Positions 19,702 through 27,939 of a stretch of 64,000 nucleotides of DNA are shown here, piece by piece. The notes under the pieces were generated by a model. That model saw nothing but the letters and a program-made list of their open reading frames with translations, ran no database searches and was not told the DNA's origin. This stretch comes from Paludibacterium paludis. Its GTDB lineage: Bacteria; Pseudomonadota; Gammaproteobacteria; Burkholderiales; Chromobacteriaceae. The DNA is taken from contig NZ_CP069161.1 in assembly GCF_018802605.1 (NCBI RefSeq), positions 868,001-932,000 of the forward strand, written 5' to 3'. The position numbers were made by a program, and so were the translations under genes. The number at the start of each line of letters is the position of its first letter. The stretch's first letter is position 1.

Positions 19702-21071
19702 CCGTTTTCATCCTGCGGCCATTTGAGCCGGACGATGGCCAGATAGGCCAGCAAAACTCCCGCCGCGATGGCCGCCGGGTAGCCGCCGAACCGGGCGGCC
19801 ACGCCGGCCCATCCCGGCAGCGCCGACAATTCCCCCACCGTTTGCAGCACCAGCTTCCCGTTTAGCAGCAAGATGAACAAGGCGACCGCCCAGGCCAGCG
19901 CGCGCGCGCCGACAGGCGGGCGCAACCGGCCCATCACCGAGCGGTTTCCTGTCAGTCTCAGCAAGGGAATCACCGCGAAGCCCAATTGCAGGCTGAGAAT
20001 CACCTGACTGGCGACCAGGAGGGTATCGAGGCTTCGGTCACCGGCCAGGACGATTGTCAGGAAGGCCGGGACGAGGGCGATGGCGCGTGTGACAAGGCGC
20101 CGCTGCCAGCCCTTCCAGTGCAACTTCCCATGACCTTCAAGAATGACCTGACCTGCCAGGGCGCCGGTCAGGGTGGACGACTGCCCGCACAGGATCAGCG
20201 CGACGGCGAACAGGATCTGCGCCGGATGGCCGAAACGTTCGCCGAACAGGCGGTGGGCGTCGGACAGTCCGCCTACCGCTGCGCCATCATGGTGGAACGC
20301 GGTGGCCGCGACGATGAGGATGGCCGCGTTGACGGCGAAGGCGATGCCCAGCGCGAGTCCCGTGTCCCGGGCATTGCGCTTCAGGGTAGCCCGAACCCGG
20401 GCAAGATCCGGGCTGGCGGTTGTCTTGACCAGCGCGGAATGCAGATAGAGGTTGTGGGGCATGATGGTCGCGCCCATGATGCCGATGGCCAGGTAGAGCG
20501 CGTGACCGTCGAGCGGACGGACGATCATCCCGTGAACGATGTCGGTGCCGGAAGGGGCGACGATGGCCAGTTGCGCGGCGAACGCCAAGGCGACGACGGC
20601 GATCATGGCGATGACCGCGCTTTCGAGAGTGCGCAGACCGCGCGCGCTGAGCAGCAGAAAAAGCAGGGTGTCGCAGAGTGTCAGGGCGACGCACCACGCC
20701 ATGTCCAGGGCGAACAGTAAATGCAATCCGATGGCCATGCCGAGGATTTCGGCCAGATCCGTGGCGATCACGGCTATCGTTGCCAGCGCCAGCAGGATGC
20801 GGTTCAGCCGTGGGCCGTACGCCTCGCGCGACGCGGTGGCCAGATCCTGTCCGGTCACGATGCCGAGCCTCGCGCTGAGTGTCTGCAGCAGCCATGCCAT
20901 CAGACTGGATGCGACCAGCACCCATAGCAGCGCATGACCTTCTTCACTGCCCGCCGCGATGGCGGTGGACCAGTTGCCGGGATCCATGTAGCCGACGCTG
21001 ACGAGAAAGGCCGGGCCCAGGTAGCGCATGCCGGGAGAACGGCAGAAACGGGCGAAGGTGGCTCGTGACAT
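19623..21071 (-). CDS. mntH: Nramp-family divalent metal ion transporter MntH
   Basis: A 482-aa, 11-helix H+-coupled Mn2+/Fe2+ importer. Both signature metal sites are intact: DPGNW in helix 1 and MPHNLYLHS in helix 6. The ATG at 21071 has GGAGA five bases upstream; an in-frame TTG at 21083 is less likely. The C-terminal tail after the last helix is unusually long (about 30 residues, DENGQRDPSRFSTSPR...) and is encoded opposite the end of the marR gene. A Fur box lies directly upstream. Confidence 0.93.
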   Translation of the reverse strand: MSRATFARFCRSPGMRYLGPAFLVSVGYMDPGNWSTAIAAGSEEGHALLWVLVASSLMAWLLQTLSARLGIVTGQDLATASREAYGPRLNRILLALATIAVIATDLAEILGMAIGLHLLFALDMAWCVALTLCDTLLFLLLSARGLRTLESAVIAMIAVVALAFAAQLAIVAPSGTDIVHGMIVRPLDGHALYLAIGIMGATIMPHNLYLHSALVKTTASPDLARVRATLKRNARDTGLALGIAFAVNAAILIVAATAFHHDGAAVGGLSDAHRLFGERFGHPAQILFAVALILCGQSSTLTGALAGQVILEGHGKLHWKGWQRRLVTRAIALVPAFLTIVLAGDRSLDTLLVASQVILSLQLGFAVIPLLRLTGNRSVMGRLRPPVGARALAWAVALFILLLNGKLVLQTVGELSALPGWAGVAARFGGYPAAIAAGVLLAYLAIVRLKWPQDENGQRDPSRFSTSPRIDLSTLRHTSSSP

Positions 21072-21081
21072 GATTTTCTCC

Positions 21082-21100
21082 AATGAGAATTATTCTCATT
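21082..21100. promoter_or_regulatory. Fur box upstream of mntH
   Basis: Perfect 19-bp palindrome AATGAGAATTATTCTCATT. It is a close match to the Fur consensus and ends 11 bases before the mntH ATG, touching the ribosome-binding site. Iron-loaded Fur bound here should repress mntH. Confidence 0.85.
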
Positions 21101-21182
21101 ATAGCCATGTTCGAGCGGTTGTCTTTTGGATTGTTTTAATCTATGCGATAGTTGTTTTTGATAGTTTGAATTTCGCTGAGGC

Positions 21183-21206
21183 AAAAAAACCCGCATGACG
21201 CGGGTT
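21183..21206 (-). terminator. Intrinsic terminator of suhB
   Basis: Stem AACCCGC / GCGGGTT with loop ATGAC (plus-strand reading), followed on the minus strand by seven T. It lies 15 bases after the suhB stop. Confidence 0.88.
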
Positions 21207-21220
21207 GGCAGGGTGTCGCC

Positions 21221-22009
21221 TTACTTGACGTGCGGCGCGAGCAGATGCAGCAACTGTGCCAGCACCTTGGGGTTGGCCGCCACGATATCGCCGCTGTCCA
21301 GCCAGGTCTGCTCGCCTCGCAGATCGGTGACGATGCCGCCCGCTTCTTGAACGATCAGGCTGCCGGCCGCGATGTCCCACGGTTTGAGGTTGAGTTCCCA
21401 GAATCCGTCAACGCGGCCGCAGGCCACATTGCACAGATCGAGCGACGCCGCGCCTTCGCGGCGGACGCCGGCGGTCTTGCCCAGAACATCCTTGAGCATG
21501 GCGAGGTAGGTGTCGACATACGACTGATCGCTGACCGGGAAGCCCGTGGAAATCACGCATTCGTTCATGAACGAGCGGCGCGAGACGCGGATGCGGCGAT
21601 CGTTGAGGAAGGCGCCGACACCGCGCGATGCCGTGAAAAGGTCGTTGCGGCCCGGATCGTAGACGACGGCTTGCTGGATCTGGCCCTTGTGCGCCAGCGC
21701 GATCGAGATCGCGAACTGAGGATGGCCGTGAATGAAATTGGTGGTGCCGTCGATGGGGTCGATGATCCATTCGTACTCGGATTCGCCAAGCCGTTGGGCG
21801 CCGGACTCTTCTGCTAAAATGGCGTGCTTGGGGTAGGCCTCGAGGATCACGTCGAGGATCGCCGCCTCGGCGGCATGATCCACCTCGGAAACGAAGTCGT
21901 TGTGTTTCTTTTTCTCTACGCGGACAGCGTCGAGGTTGTTCGACGCGCGCAGGATGACGTTACCTGCGCGGCGAGCGGCTTTAACCGCGACATTGAGCAT
22001 CGGATGCAT
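21221..22009 (-). CDS. suhB: Inositol-1-monophosphatase family protein SuhB
   Basis: A 262-aa Mg-dependent phosphatase that in E. coli also joins NusA-containing rRNA antitermination complexes. Metal-site motifs are present: EVDHAAE, the IIDPIDGTTNFIHGHPQF signature near residues 83-100, and LKPWDIAAG. The ATG at 22009 begins the family N-terminus (MHPMLNVAVKAARRAG). Divergent from trmJ, an arrangement found in many proteobacteria. Confidence 0.95.
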   Translation of the reverse strand: MHPMLNVAVKAARRAGNVILRASNNLDAVRVEKKKHNDFVSEVDHAAEAAILDVILEAYPKHAILAEESGAQRLGESEYEWIIDPIDGTTNFIHGHPQFAISIALAHKGQIQQAVVYDPGRNDLFTASRGVGAFLNDRRIRVSRRSFMNECVISTGFPVSDQSYVDTYLAMLKDVLGKTAGVRREGAASLDLCNVACGRVDGFWELNLKPWDIAAGSLIVQEAGGIVTDLRGEQTWLDSGDIVAANPKVLAQLLHLLAPHVK

Positions 22010-22049
22010 TGACGGCCTTTACACTGGAACGAAGACAGGCGAACGCCTT

Positions 22050-22078
22050 TTGGCAAAGGCGGCTCATCTGTGTATAAC
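22050..22078 (+). promoter_or_regulatory. Strong sigma-70 promoter match upstream of trmJ
   Basis: TTGGCA (22050-22055), exactly 17 bases, TATAAC (22073-22078). Initiation would be near 22085, only about 16 bases before a terminator hairpin. Confidence 0.6.
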
Positions 22079-22100
22079 AATCTGGGTTAAGGAACAGAAA

Positions 22101-22126
22101 AAACCTCGCCACAATGGCGGGTTTTT
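22101..22126. terminator. Bidirectional terminator-like hairpin between suhB and trmJ
   Basis: AAACC(T)CGCC / GGCGGGTTT with one bulged T and loop ACAAT. It is followed by T5 on the plus strand and T6 on the minus strand. It lies in the leader of trmJ, 34 bases before the ATG. Possible attenuator, or an insulator between divergent transcripts. Confidence 0.65.
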
Positions 22127-22160
22127 GCAATATAGACGCTATTTTAATGCGAAACAGCCA

Positions 22161-22931
22161 ATGAATAAACCCGAAGTCCCTGATTTTTTAAAGAACATCC
22201 GTATTGTGCTGGCCAGACCCAACCATCCGGGCAATATCGGATCGGCTGCCCGCGCGATGAAAACCATGGGACTGTCCCGGCTCGTGCTGGTGGCGCCCAG
22301 GGCGTTTCCCGACCCGGAAGCCGTGACGCTCGCGTCAGGCGCGGCGGATCTGCTGGAAACGGCCCGCGTCGTGAAAACCCTTGCCGAGGCGCTCGAGGGC
22401 GTGACCGTGGCCTGCGCGCTGACCAGCCGCCGGCGCGAGTTGACAATGGAGCCGGTTACGCCGCGCGAGGCGGTGCCGGATCTCCTCGCCCGGGCCCGCA
22501 CTGGGGAGGAAATCGCCATCGTGTTCGGCAACGAGACTTTCGGGCTGTCGATCGAGGAAGTCGAATGCTGTAACCGCTTGCTGACCATCGCCGGCAATCC
22601 CGACTATTTTTCGCTCAATCTGGCGATGGCTGTGCAAGTCGTGACCTATGAGCTGTTCAGCCAGGCTGGCGTCGGCGTGGAGCATCTGCGCCAGGAAGCT
22701 GAGCCGGCAACCCTCGACGAAGTCGAGGGATTCTGCGGTCACCTTGACCAGACCATGGAGCATATCGGTTACTACCGCCGCCGCAACGGCGAGCGGCTGA
22801 TGCGGCGCATGCGTTCGCTGTTCCATCGCGCCGCGCTGCAGCGCGAGGAGATCGACATCCTGCGCGGTTTTCTCAAACAGGTGCAGCGTGCCCACGACGG
22901 ACAGCTTCGCGACACCGATCGCGGCGAGTGA
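22161..22931 (+). CDS. trmJ: tRNA (cytidine/uridine-2'-O-)-methyltransferase TrmJ
   Basis: A 256-aa SPOUT methyltransferase that methylates the 2'-OH of nucleotide 32 in some tRNAs. Motif 1 NIRIVLARPNHPGNIGSAARAMKTMG, motif 2 IVFGNETFGLSIEEVE and motif 3 YFSLNLAMAVQVVTYEL form the knot in normal order; the C-terminal helical extension is TrmJ-type. The ATG at 22161 is the family start; the open frame from 21900 extends back into suhB and is not real. The next gene overlaps its end by 44 bases. Confidence 0.93.
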   Translation: MNKPEVPDFLKNIRIVLARPNHPGNIGSAARAMKTMGLSRLVLVAPRAFPDPEAVTLASGAADLLETARVVKTLAEALEGVTVACALTSRRRELTMEPVTPREAVPDLLARARTGEEIAIVFGNETFGLSIEEVECCNRLLTIAGNPDYFSLNLAMAVQVVTYELFSQAGVGVEHLRQEAEPATLDEVEGFCGHLDQTMEHIGYYRRRNGERLMRRMRSLFHRAALQREEIDILRGFLKQVQRAHDGQLRDTDRGE

Positions 22932-23820
22932 ACCCGAGTGGCTGGCCGGATTGAGGCATCCGGCCGTGCGCGACCTGGCCTGTCTGCTGTTCTCCGAGCC
23001 GCCGTGGCATATGGCGGACGCCATCGATCCCGTCCGCTTGCAGGGGCCCGACGCGGTGAGCCGGCTACGAAGCCTCGACCGCGCTCCAGGCTGTCTTGAG
23101 CGCTGGTTGTCGGCCTCGCCTTCCAACCGGCTTGGTCGTTATGCCGAGCATCTTCTGGCGTTCTGGTTCGATACCTCGTCGCATTCCCGTCTTGCCGCCC
23201 GCAACGTACAGGTGCGGCGCGGTAACGGAATGACGATCGGCGAGTTCGATTTTCTGCTCTGGCTCGATGGCGAGCCATGGCATCTGGAGCTTGCCTGCAA
23301 ATTCTATCTGAAGCTTGGTGAGTCACCACTGGAATGCGTCGGCGCGAGTCTTGGCGATGGCATGCAGCTCAAGACCCTGGCGATGAAGCGTCAATTGGCG
23401 TTGCCGACTCTGCCGGAGGGCGCGCGCGCCTTGCCTGACGGGTTTGCCGGATGCCGCAGCGCGGCGCGCCTGGTGGGGGGGCTGTTCGCCGGGGCCGGCG
23501 GTGGGGATCCTGAGGGAACGCTGGGCGGCTGGTGGCGGCAAGGCGCCGAGTCCTTGCCTTGCCGGGGCGCCGCGGCGCGCTGGGTGATTCTTGACCGGAG
23601 CCGCTGGCTGTCGCCCTGGCGGGGCGGGCAAGCCGCAAGTCTTGATGCGGGAGAGCTGGCCGCGCGGCTGCAGGGGGCCGATCGTGTGGCGATGGTCGCC
23701 GAAATCATGGAAGACAATGGAACGTGGAGAGAGGTCTCCAGGGGATTCGTGGTGCCGGAAGGCTGGCCGGATGCGAAACGGCTGGCCGAGCTGTACGGGC
23801 GGAGCGGACCCCGCCCGTGA
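22888..23820 (+). CDS. DUF1853-type protein, possible PD-(D/E)XK fold
   Basis: A 310-aa protein of unknown function. From memory of the family I place it in DUF1853 (moderate confidence). The central segment IGEFDFLLWLDGEPWHLELACKFYL (residues about 110-137) has the acid-X-acid ... Glu-X-(A/C)-Lys pattern of PD-(D/E)XK nuclease folds, so a nuclease-like core is possible. GTG start at 22888 inside the end of trmJ, so translation is likely coupled. It is convergent with fnr (3 bases between stops). Confidence 0.7.
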   Translation: MPTTDSFATPIAASEPEWLAGLRHPAVRDLACLLFSEPPWHMADAIDPVRLQGPDAVSRLRSLDRAPGCLERWLSASPSNRLGRYAEHLLAFWFDTSSHSRLAARNVQVRRGNGMTIGEFDFLLWLDGEPWHLELACKFYLKLGESPLECVGASLGDGMQLKTLAMKRQLALPTLPEGARALPDGFAGCRSAARLVGGLFAGAGGGDPEGTLGGWWRQGAESLPCRGAAARWVILDRSRWLSPWRGGQAASLDAGELAARLQGADRVAMVAEIMEDNGTWREVSRGFVVPEGWPDAKRLAELYGRSGPRP

Positions 23821-23823
23821 CGC

Positions 23824-24570
23824 TTACTGACCGTTGGCGTGTACGCAGCCCGAGATCAGCTCCTTGAGCTGCTCCGGCAGCACCAGCTGGATGTGCTTGT
23901 GGTCGACGGTGATCCAGCCTTGCTGCTGGAATTTCGACAGGGTGCGGCTGACCGTTTCGAGCTTGAGGCCAAGGAAGCTGCCGATTTCCTCGCGGCTCAT
24001 GCGCAGCACGAAGTCGTTGGCGGCGAAGCCGCGGCTGGACAGGCGCTGGGAAAGGTTGAGCAGGAAGGCGGCCAGCCGTTCTTCCGCCTTCATGTTGCCA
24101 AGAAGCAGCATGACGTTCTGGTCGCGAACGATCTCGCGGCTCATCAACCGGAAGAAATGGTGCTGCAGGCTGGGGATGTCGCGGCCGAGACTCTCCATGC
24201 GGGAGAAGGGCAGCTCGCAGACTTCGCTGTCCTCCAGGGCGATCGCGTCGCAGCCGTGAACGCTGGAGGATATGCCGTCAAGACCCATCAGTTCGCCGGA
24301 CATCAGGAAGCCGGTCACCTGTTCGCGACCATCCTGGCTCGATACACAGGTCTTGAAGAAACCGGTGCGGATGGCGTACAGGGACTTGAAGTTCTCGCCG
24401 CTGCGGAACAGGAACTCCCCGCGCTTGAGGCGGCGACTCTGGCGGATGACGGCGTCGAGCTGGGCGAGCTCTTCGCGGTTAAGTCCGACGGGCAGACACA
24501 ATTCTCGCAGACTGCAGTTGGAGCAGCTTACCTTGAGAGTATGGAGCGGGATCAACGTTTGGTCGTTCAT
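23824..24570 (-). CDS. fnr: FNR-type oxygen-sensing transcriptional regulator
   Basis: A 248-aa CRP/FNR regulator that senses oxygen through a [4Fe-4S] cluster. The N-terminal cysteines are at 16, 19 and 25 (SCSNCSLRELC), with the fourth in SSVHGCDAI. The C-terminal HTH contains EEIGSFLGLKLETVSRTLSKFQ, the classical FNR recognition helix (E-SR). ATG at 24570; an in-frame TTG at 24585 is possible. Divergent from hemN with an FNR-like palindrome between them, which suggests autoregulation. Confidence 0.94.
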   Translation of the reverse strand: MNDQTLIPLHTLKVSCSNCSLRELCLPVGLNREELAQLDAVIRQSRRLKRGEFLFRSGENFKSLYAIRTGFFKTCVSSQDGREQVTGFLMSGELMGLDGISSSVHGCDAIALEDSEVCELPFSRMESLGRDIPSLQHHFFRLMSREIVRDQNVMLLLGNMKAEERLAAFLLNLSQRLSSRGFAANDFVLRMSREEIGSFLGLKLETVSRTLSKFQQQGWITVDHKHIQLVLPEQLKELISGCVHANGQ

Positions 24571-24599
24571 GCTGTATTTCAGCAACCTTGTAAATAAGC

Positions 24600-24613
24600 T
24601 TGACGCTTGTCAA
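24600..24613. promoter_or_regulatory. FNR-type binding site between fnr and hemN
   Basis: TTGAC-GCTT-GTCAA has perfect half-site symmetry and is close to the FNR consensus TTGAT-N4-ATCAA. Its centre is at 24606.5. With a -10 TACAAA at 24634-24639 and initiation near 24647, the site centres at about -41, the class II activation position for hemN. Toward fnr it lies 30 bases before the ATG, a position that suits repression. Confidence 0.75.
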
Positions 24614-24679
24614 AGCGGATTTTATCCGTTTTCTACAAATTTACCAGTCCACCACAGGTTTTTCCAGTTCAGGACCGCC

Positions 24680-26086
24680 ATGACACCCACCCACCCGTTT
24701 TTTCCGGACAGCTGCGAATTCGATCGCGAGCTTATTGAGCGTCTGGATTGCTCCGGACCGCGCTACACCTCGTATCCCACGGCTGACCGCTTCACCGCCG
24801 CGTTTGGCCCCGACGATTATCTGCGCTGGTTGGGCCAGCATCAACTGGGTCAAAGCAATCGGGCAATATCATTATATGCTCATTTACCTTTTTGCAACAC
24901 TGTCTGCTACTACTGCGGTTGCAACAAGATCATCACCAAAGACAAGTCAAAGGCGGATACCTACCTCGATTATCTGGAAAAAGAGGTGGATGCGGTTGTC
25001 GCCGCGCTGGGCAAACGGGAGAAAGTCATTCAGTTGCATTTCGGTGGTGGAACGCCGACGTTCCTGTCGGATGCACAACTGGAACGGTTGATGACCTTGC
25101 TCAAGACACGTTTCGAATTCCTGCCCGAAGGCGAGTATTCGATCGAAATCGATCCGCGCAAGGTCGGCCGCGATACCGTGTTCGAGCTGGCGCGTCTGGG
25201 CTTTAACCGCATGAGTGTCGGTATCCAGGACTTCGATCCGGCCGTGCAGCAGGCGGTGAACCGGGTACAGAGCGAAGCCGAAACGCTGGAAGTGATCGAG
25301 GCCGCGCGCGAAGCAGGATTCCGCTCGGTGAGCGTCGATCTGATCTATGGCCTGCCGCTGCAGACGCTCGATTCCGTGATGGCCACGCTGGACAAGGTGA
25401 TCCGCATCGCGCCGGACCGCATCGCCCTGTACAACTACGCGCACTTGCCGACCGTGTTCATGCCGCAGCGCCGCATCAACGAAGCGGATCTGCCCAGCGC
25501 CGAAACCAAGCTGGACATTCTGCAGGAGTCGGTGAAGAGATTGACGGATGCCGGATATGTCTTCATCGGCATGGACCACTTCGCCAAGCCCGACGACGAT
25601 CTCGCGGTCGCGCTGCGCCAGGGACGGCTGCAGCGGAATTTCCAGGGTTATTCGACGCATGCCGATTGCGACATGATCGGACTCGGGGTGTCGTCGATCG
25701 GCAAGATCGGACCCTGTTACACGCAAAACCACAAGGACATCGATGCCTATTACGCGGCGCTGGATGAAGGCCGCCTTCCCGTCATGCGGGGAATGGTGCT
25801 CGATGGCGACGATATTCTGCGGCGCTCCATCATCCAGTCGCTGATGTGCCGTTTTGCCTTGTCCGTCGAAGCCACCGAAGATGTGTTCGGCATCAATTTC
25901 GCGCACTACTTTGCCGAGGAGTTGCCGAAGATCCGCGAACTGCAGGCCATGGGGCTGCTGAGCTTCGATGGCGATTTCCTGATGGTCGAGCCCAAGGGCC
26001 GTTTCCTGATCCGCAATATTGCGATGATTTTCGACAAGCACCTGCGCGACCGCCAAAGCGGCGCCCGCTATTCGAAAGTGATCTGA
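24680..26086 (+). CDS. hemN: Oxygen-independent coproporphyrinogen III oxidase
   Basis: A 468-aa radical SAM enzyme that decarboxylates coproporphyrinogen III to protoporphyrinogen IX without oxygen. The cluster motif CNTVCYYCGC has Cys72, Cys76 and Cys79 plus the extra Cys81 typical of true HemN rather than HemW. GGGTPTFLS and the C-terminal domain (SLMCRFALS) are also present. Start ATG at 24680 (MTPTHP). The FNR site upstream fits expression under low oxygen. Confidence 0.96.
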   Translation: MTPTHPFFPDSCEFDRELIERLDCSGPRYTSYPTADRFTAAFGPDDYLRWLGQHQLGQSNRAISLYAHLPFCNTVCYYCGCNKIITKDKSKADTYLDYLEKEVDAVVAALGKREKVIQLHFGGGTPTFLSDAQLERLMTLLKTRFEFLPEGEYSIEIDPRKVGRDTVFELARLGFNRMSVGIQDFDPAVQQAVNRVQSEAETLEVIEAAREAGFRSVSVDLIYGLPLQTLDSVMATLDKVIRIAPDRIALYNYAHLPTVFMPQRRINEADLPSAETKLDILQESVKRLTDAGYVFIGMDHFAKPDDDLAVALRQGRLQRNFQGYSTHADCDMIGLGVSSIGKIGPCYTQNHKDIDAYYAALDEGRLPVMRGMVLDGDDILRRSIIQSLMCRFALSVEATEDVFGINFAHYFAEELPKIRELQAMGLLSFDGDFLMVEPKGRFLIRNIAMIFDKHLRDRQSGARYSKVI

Positions 26087-26095
26087 CGCGAAAAG

Positions 26096-26115
26096 GGGGG
26101 AGGGGAACCTCCCCC
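26096..26115 (+). terminator. Hairpin after hemN (weak terminator)
   Basis: GGGGGAGG / CCTCCCCC with loop GGAA, ten bases after the stop. There is no proper T run afterwards (GTCCCCTTATT), so termination may be partial. Confidence 0.5.
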
Positions 26116-26175
26116 GTCCCCTTATTCCGTGCTACGCTTTCCGTCCTGTTTTTCTCCAGAGTGTCGTTCCGCTCC

Positions 26176-26301
26176 ATGATGAAGTCCCTGCTCAACGGCA
26201 TCCTGCTGGCGCTGGTGGCCGCCGCCTACGGCCTGTGGTTCGGCGTCCGCGTGGCCGCGTACCCGTTCAGCCTGCTTCGCCGACGGCTGGGGCGTGCCTG
26301 A
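26176..26301 (+). CDS. Possible 41-aa single-helix membrane protein
   Basis: MMKSLLNGILLALVAAAYGLW... gives one transmembrane helix (residues about 5-28) and a very basic tail (SLLRRRLGRA), the pattern of a small inner-membrane protein. There is no strong ribosome-binding site and no known family. The interval 26302-26444 after it holds nothing I can recognise. Confidence 0.35.
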   Translation: MMKSLLNGILLALVAAAYGLWFGVRVAAYPFSLLRRRLGRA

Positions 26302-26444
26302 TACCGGATCATTCCCCCGGTTCCTCCCCGCGTTCCTCTCTCCTCGTTTGCCGGTCGCGGCGGGATGATCGATCGGCTTGCGGCGTATTGCCATCCCGAT
26401 GCTCCTTAGAAGTAATGTGGCGCTTTCCTTTTTATGCAAAAAGC

Positions 26445-27186
26445 ATGATGCACATCGGCCATGTGAAGAAGTGCTTCGCGGTAACGAAAAAGAGCCGTGA
26501 GCACGTCGCCGATCCCCGTGGACAGGGGAGGATGTTCGAGGCGGTTCGCGATGTCTTCTTTGCCTGCGGGGCGGGTGAAGTGCTGGGCCTGCTCGATCCC
26601 AACGGGCGCGGGTAAAACCACCACGTTGCGCATGTTGCCGACCGCGCTGGCGCCAACCGGCGGCATGATCGAGATCCTCGAGGGGCGCTCCCTGCTGGGT
26701 TTTCTGTCCGGCGCCACGGCGCTCTACGGCCGGCTGACGGTGCGAGAAACCATCCGTTTCTTCGGCGAGGCGCATGGCGTTGGCCGGGCACATCGCCGGC
26801 CTGGCCGTCCTGTCGCGAATCGGGGGCGGGAGTGTCGGCTGATCGGCGCGCTGGTGCTGCCGTCCAACGCCATTGTCGCGGCGGTGCGGTTGACCCTGTC
26901 GCTGTTCGCCAGGACGTACAAGTAGGCCAGCAGTTATTGCGGGCAGGTGATGTGCCTGCCTGTTGTTTCCGTCGCGATGTCGATGCTGCCGGGGATGAAG
27001 CTGGAATCATTCTGGGCCTGGATGCCGATCACCAATGTGTCCCTGGCGATACGCGAAGTACTGAAGGGCACCCTGGGTGCCGGCTCCTTGGCGGTCGTGA
27101 TGCTCTCCACTTTGCTGGCCGCAGGCATGCTGATCCAGGTGTGCGTGCGCCTGTGCCGGGCGGAGAGAGTGCTGTTCCGCCGCTGA
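26445..27186 (+). pseudogene. Broken natA-natB sodium/drug ABC exporter genes
   Basis: Remains of an ABC-2 exporter. The 5' part (KKCFAVTKK...MFEAVRDVFF...GEVLGLLDPNG) is the start of a NatA-type ATPase. The Walker A is broken by an extra G at about 26604-26606; the next frame continues GAGKTTTLRML. After SGATALYGRLTVRETIRFFGEAHGVG most of natA and the start of natB are missing. A natB-like membrane piece follows (ALVLPSNAIVAAVRL), with an in-frame TAG at 26923-26925, then PVVSVAMSMLPGMK...REVLKGTL to a normal C-terminus. Family assignment rests on remembered NatA/NatB motifs. Confidence 0.8.
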
Positions 27187-27200
27187 GGGCGGGGTGGGAA

Positions 27201-27237
27201 GCAAAACGCCGGCCCCGGGATGGCGCCGGCGTTTTGC
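27201..27237. terminator. Perfect 13-bp inverted repeat, bidirectional terminator
   Basis: GCAAAACGCCGGC / GCCGGCGTTTTGC. It sits between the natB remnant and the end of udk (stop at 27244) and has A/T-rich outer arms on both sides, so it can stop transcription from both directions. Confidence 0.8.
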
Positions 27238-27243
27238 CACGAA

Positions 27244-27858
27244 TCAGACGATCAGGCTTTCGATGCGGGCGGTGATCATGTCCACCGCCGGGTCGTTGCA
27301 GCCGTGGGGCAGAATCACGTCGGCAAAGCGCTTGGTCGGCTCGATGAACTGGTTGTGCATCGGTCGCACCGTGGCCATGTACTGGTCGATGACGTTCTGC
27401 ATCGAGCGGCCGCGCTCGGCGATGTCGCGTTGCAGGCGGCGGATGAAGCGGACATCCGAATCGGTGTCCACGAAAATCTTCAGCGACATCATGTCGCGAA
27501 GCGCCGCGTCGTACAGAGAATAGAAGCCCTCGATCAGGATGACGGGCGCCGGCACGACGGTCTGGGTGGCGTCCGACCGTGTGTGGCGGGCGAAATCGTA
27601 GATCGGCATGTCGACGGGCACCCCGTTCCTCAGATCATCGATATGCTGCATCAGGAGCGGCCAGTCGAAGGCGTGCGGGTGGTCGTAATTGGTCAAGAGC
27701 CGCTGTTCGAAGGTCAGATTGCTCTGGTCGCGGTAGTAGAAGTCCTGAATGACGACGGCGGCCTTGTCGGCGCCGATGGTCTCGACCAGTTTGCGGGTCA
27801 CGGTCGTTTTGCCGCTGCCGCTGCCACCGGCGATACCGATGATGAAGGGAGTTGTCAT
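27244..27858 (-). CDS. udk: Uridine kinase
   Basis: A 204-aa P-loop kinase that phosphorylates uridine and cytidine in pyrimidine salvage. Walker A GIAGGSGSGKTT near residue 10, QDFYYRDQSNL, DHPHAFDWPLL and the DTDSDVRFIRRLQRDI lid motif are all typical. ATG at 27858; the upstream extension to 27933 lacks homology. It follows an MFS gene on the same strand by 81 bases. Together with upp and uraA it covers uracil/uridine salvage, but the genes are not linked. Confidence 0.95.
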   Translation of the reverse strand: MTTPFIIGIAGGSGSGKTTVTRKLVETIGADKAAVVIQDFYYRDQSNLTFEQRLLTNYDHPHAFDWPLLMQHIDDLRNGVPVDMPIYDFARHTRSDATQTVVPAPVILIEGFYSLYDAALRDMMSLKIFVDTDSDVRFIRRLQRDIAERGRSMQNVIDQYMATVRPMHNQFIEPTKRFADVILPHGCNDPAVDMITARIESLIV

Positions 27859-27939
27859 AGAGGATCTCGGATTTTGCAAAAAACGCGACATTTTAATGAC
27901 TTGTAGTGATCGGTGCCATCTGTAAAGCGGCATGCTCGT

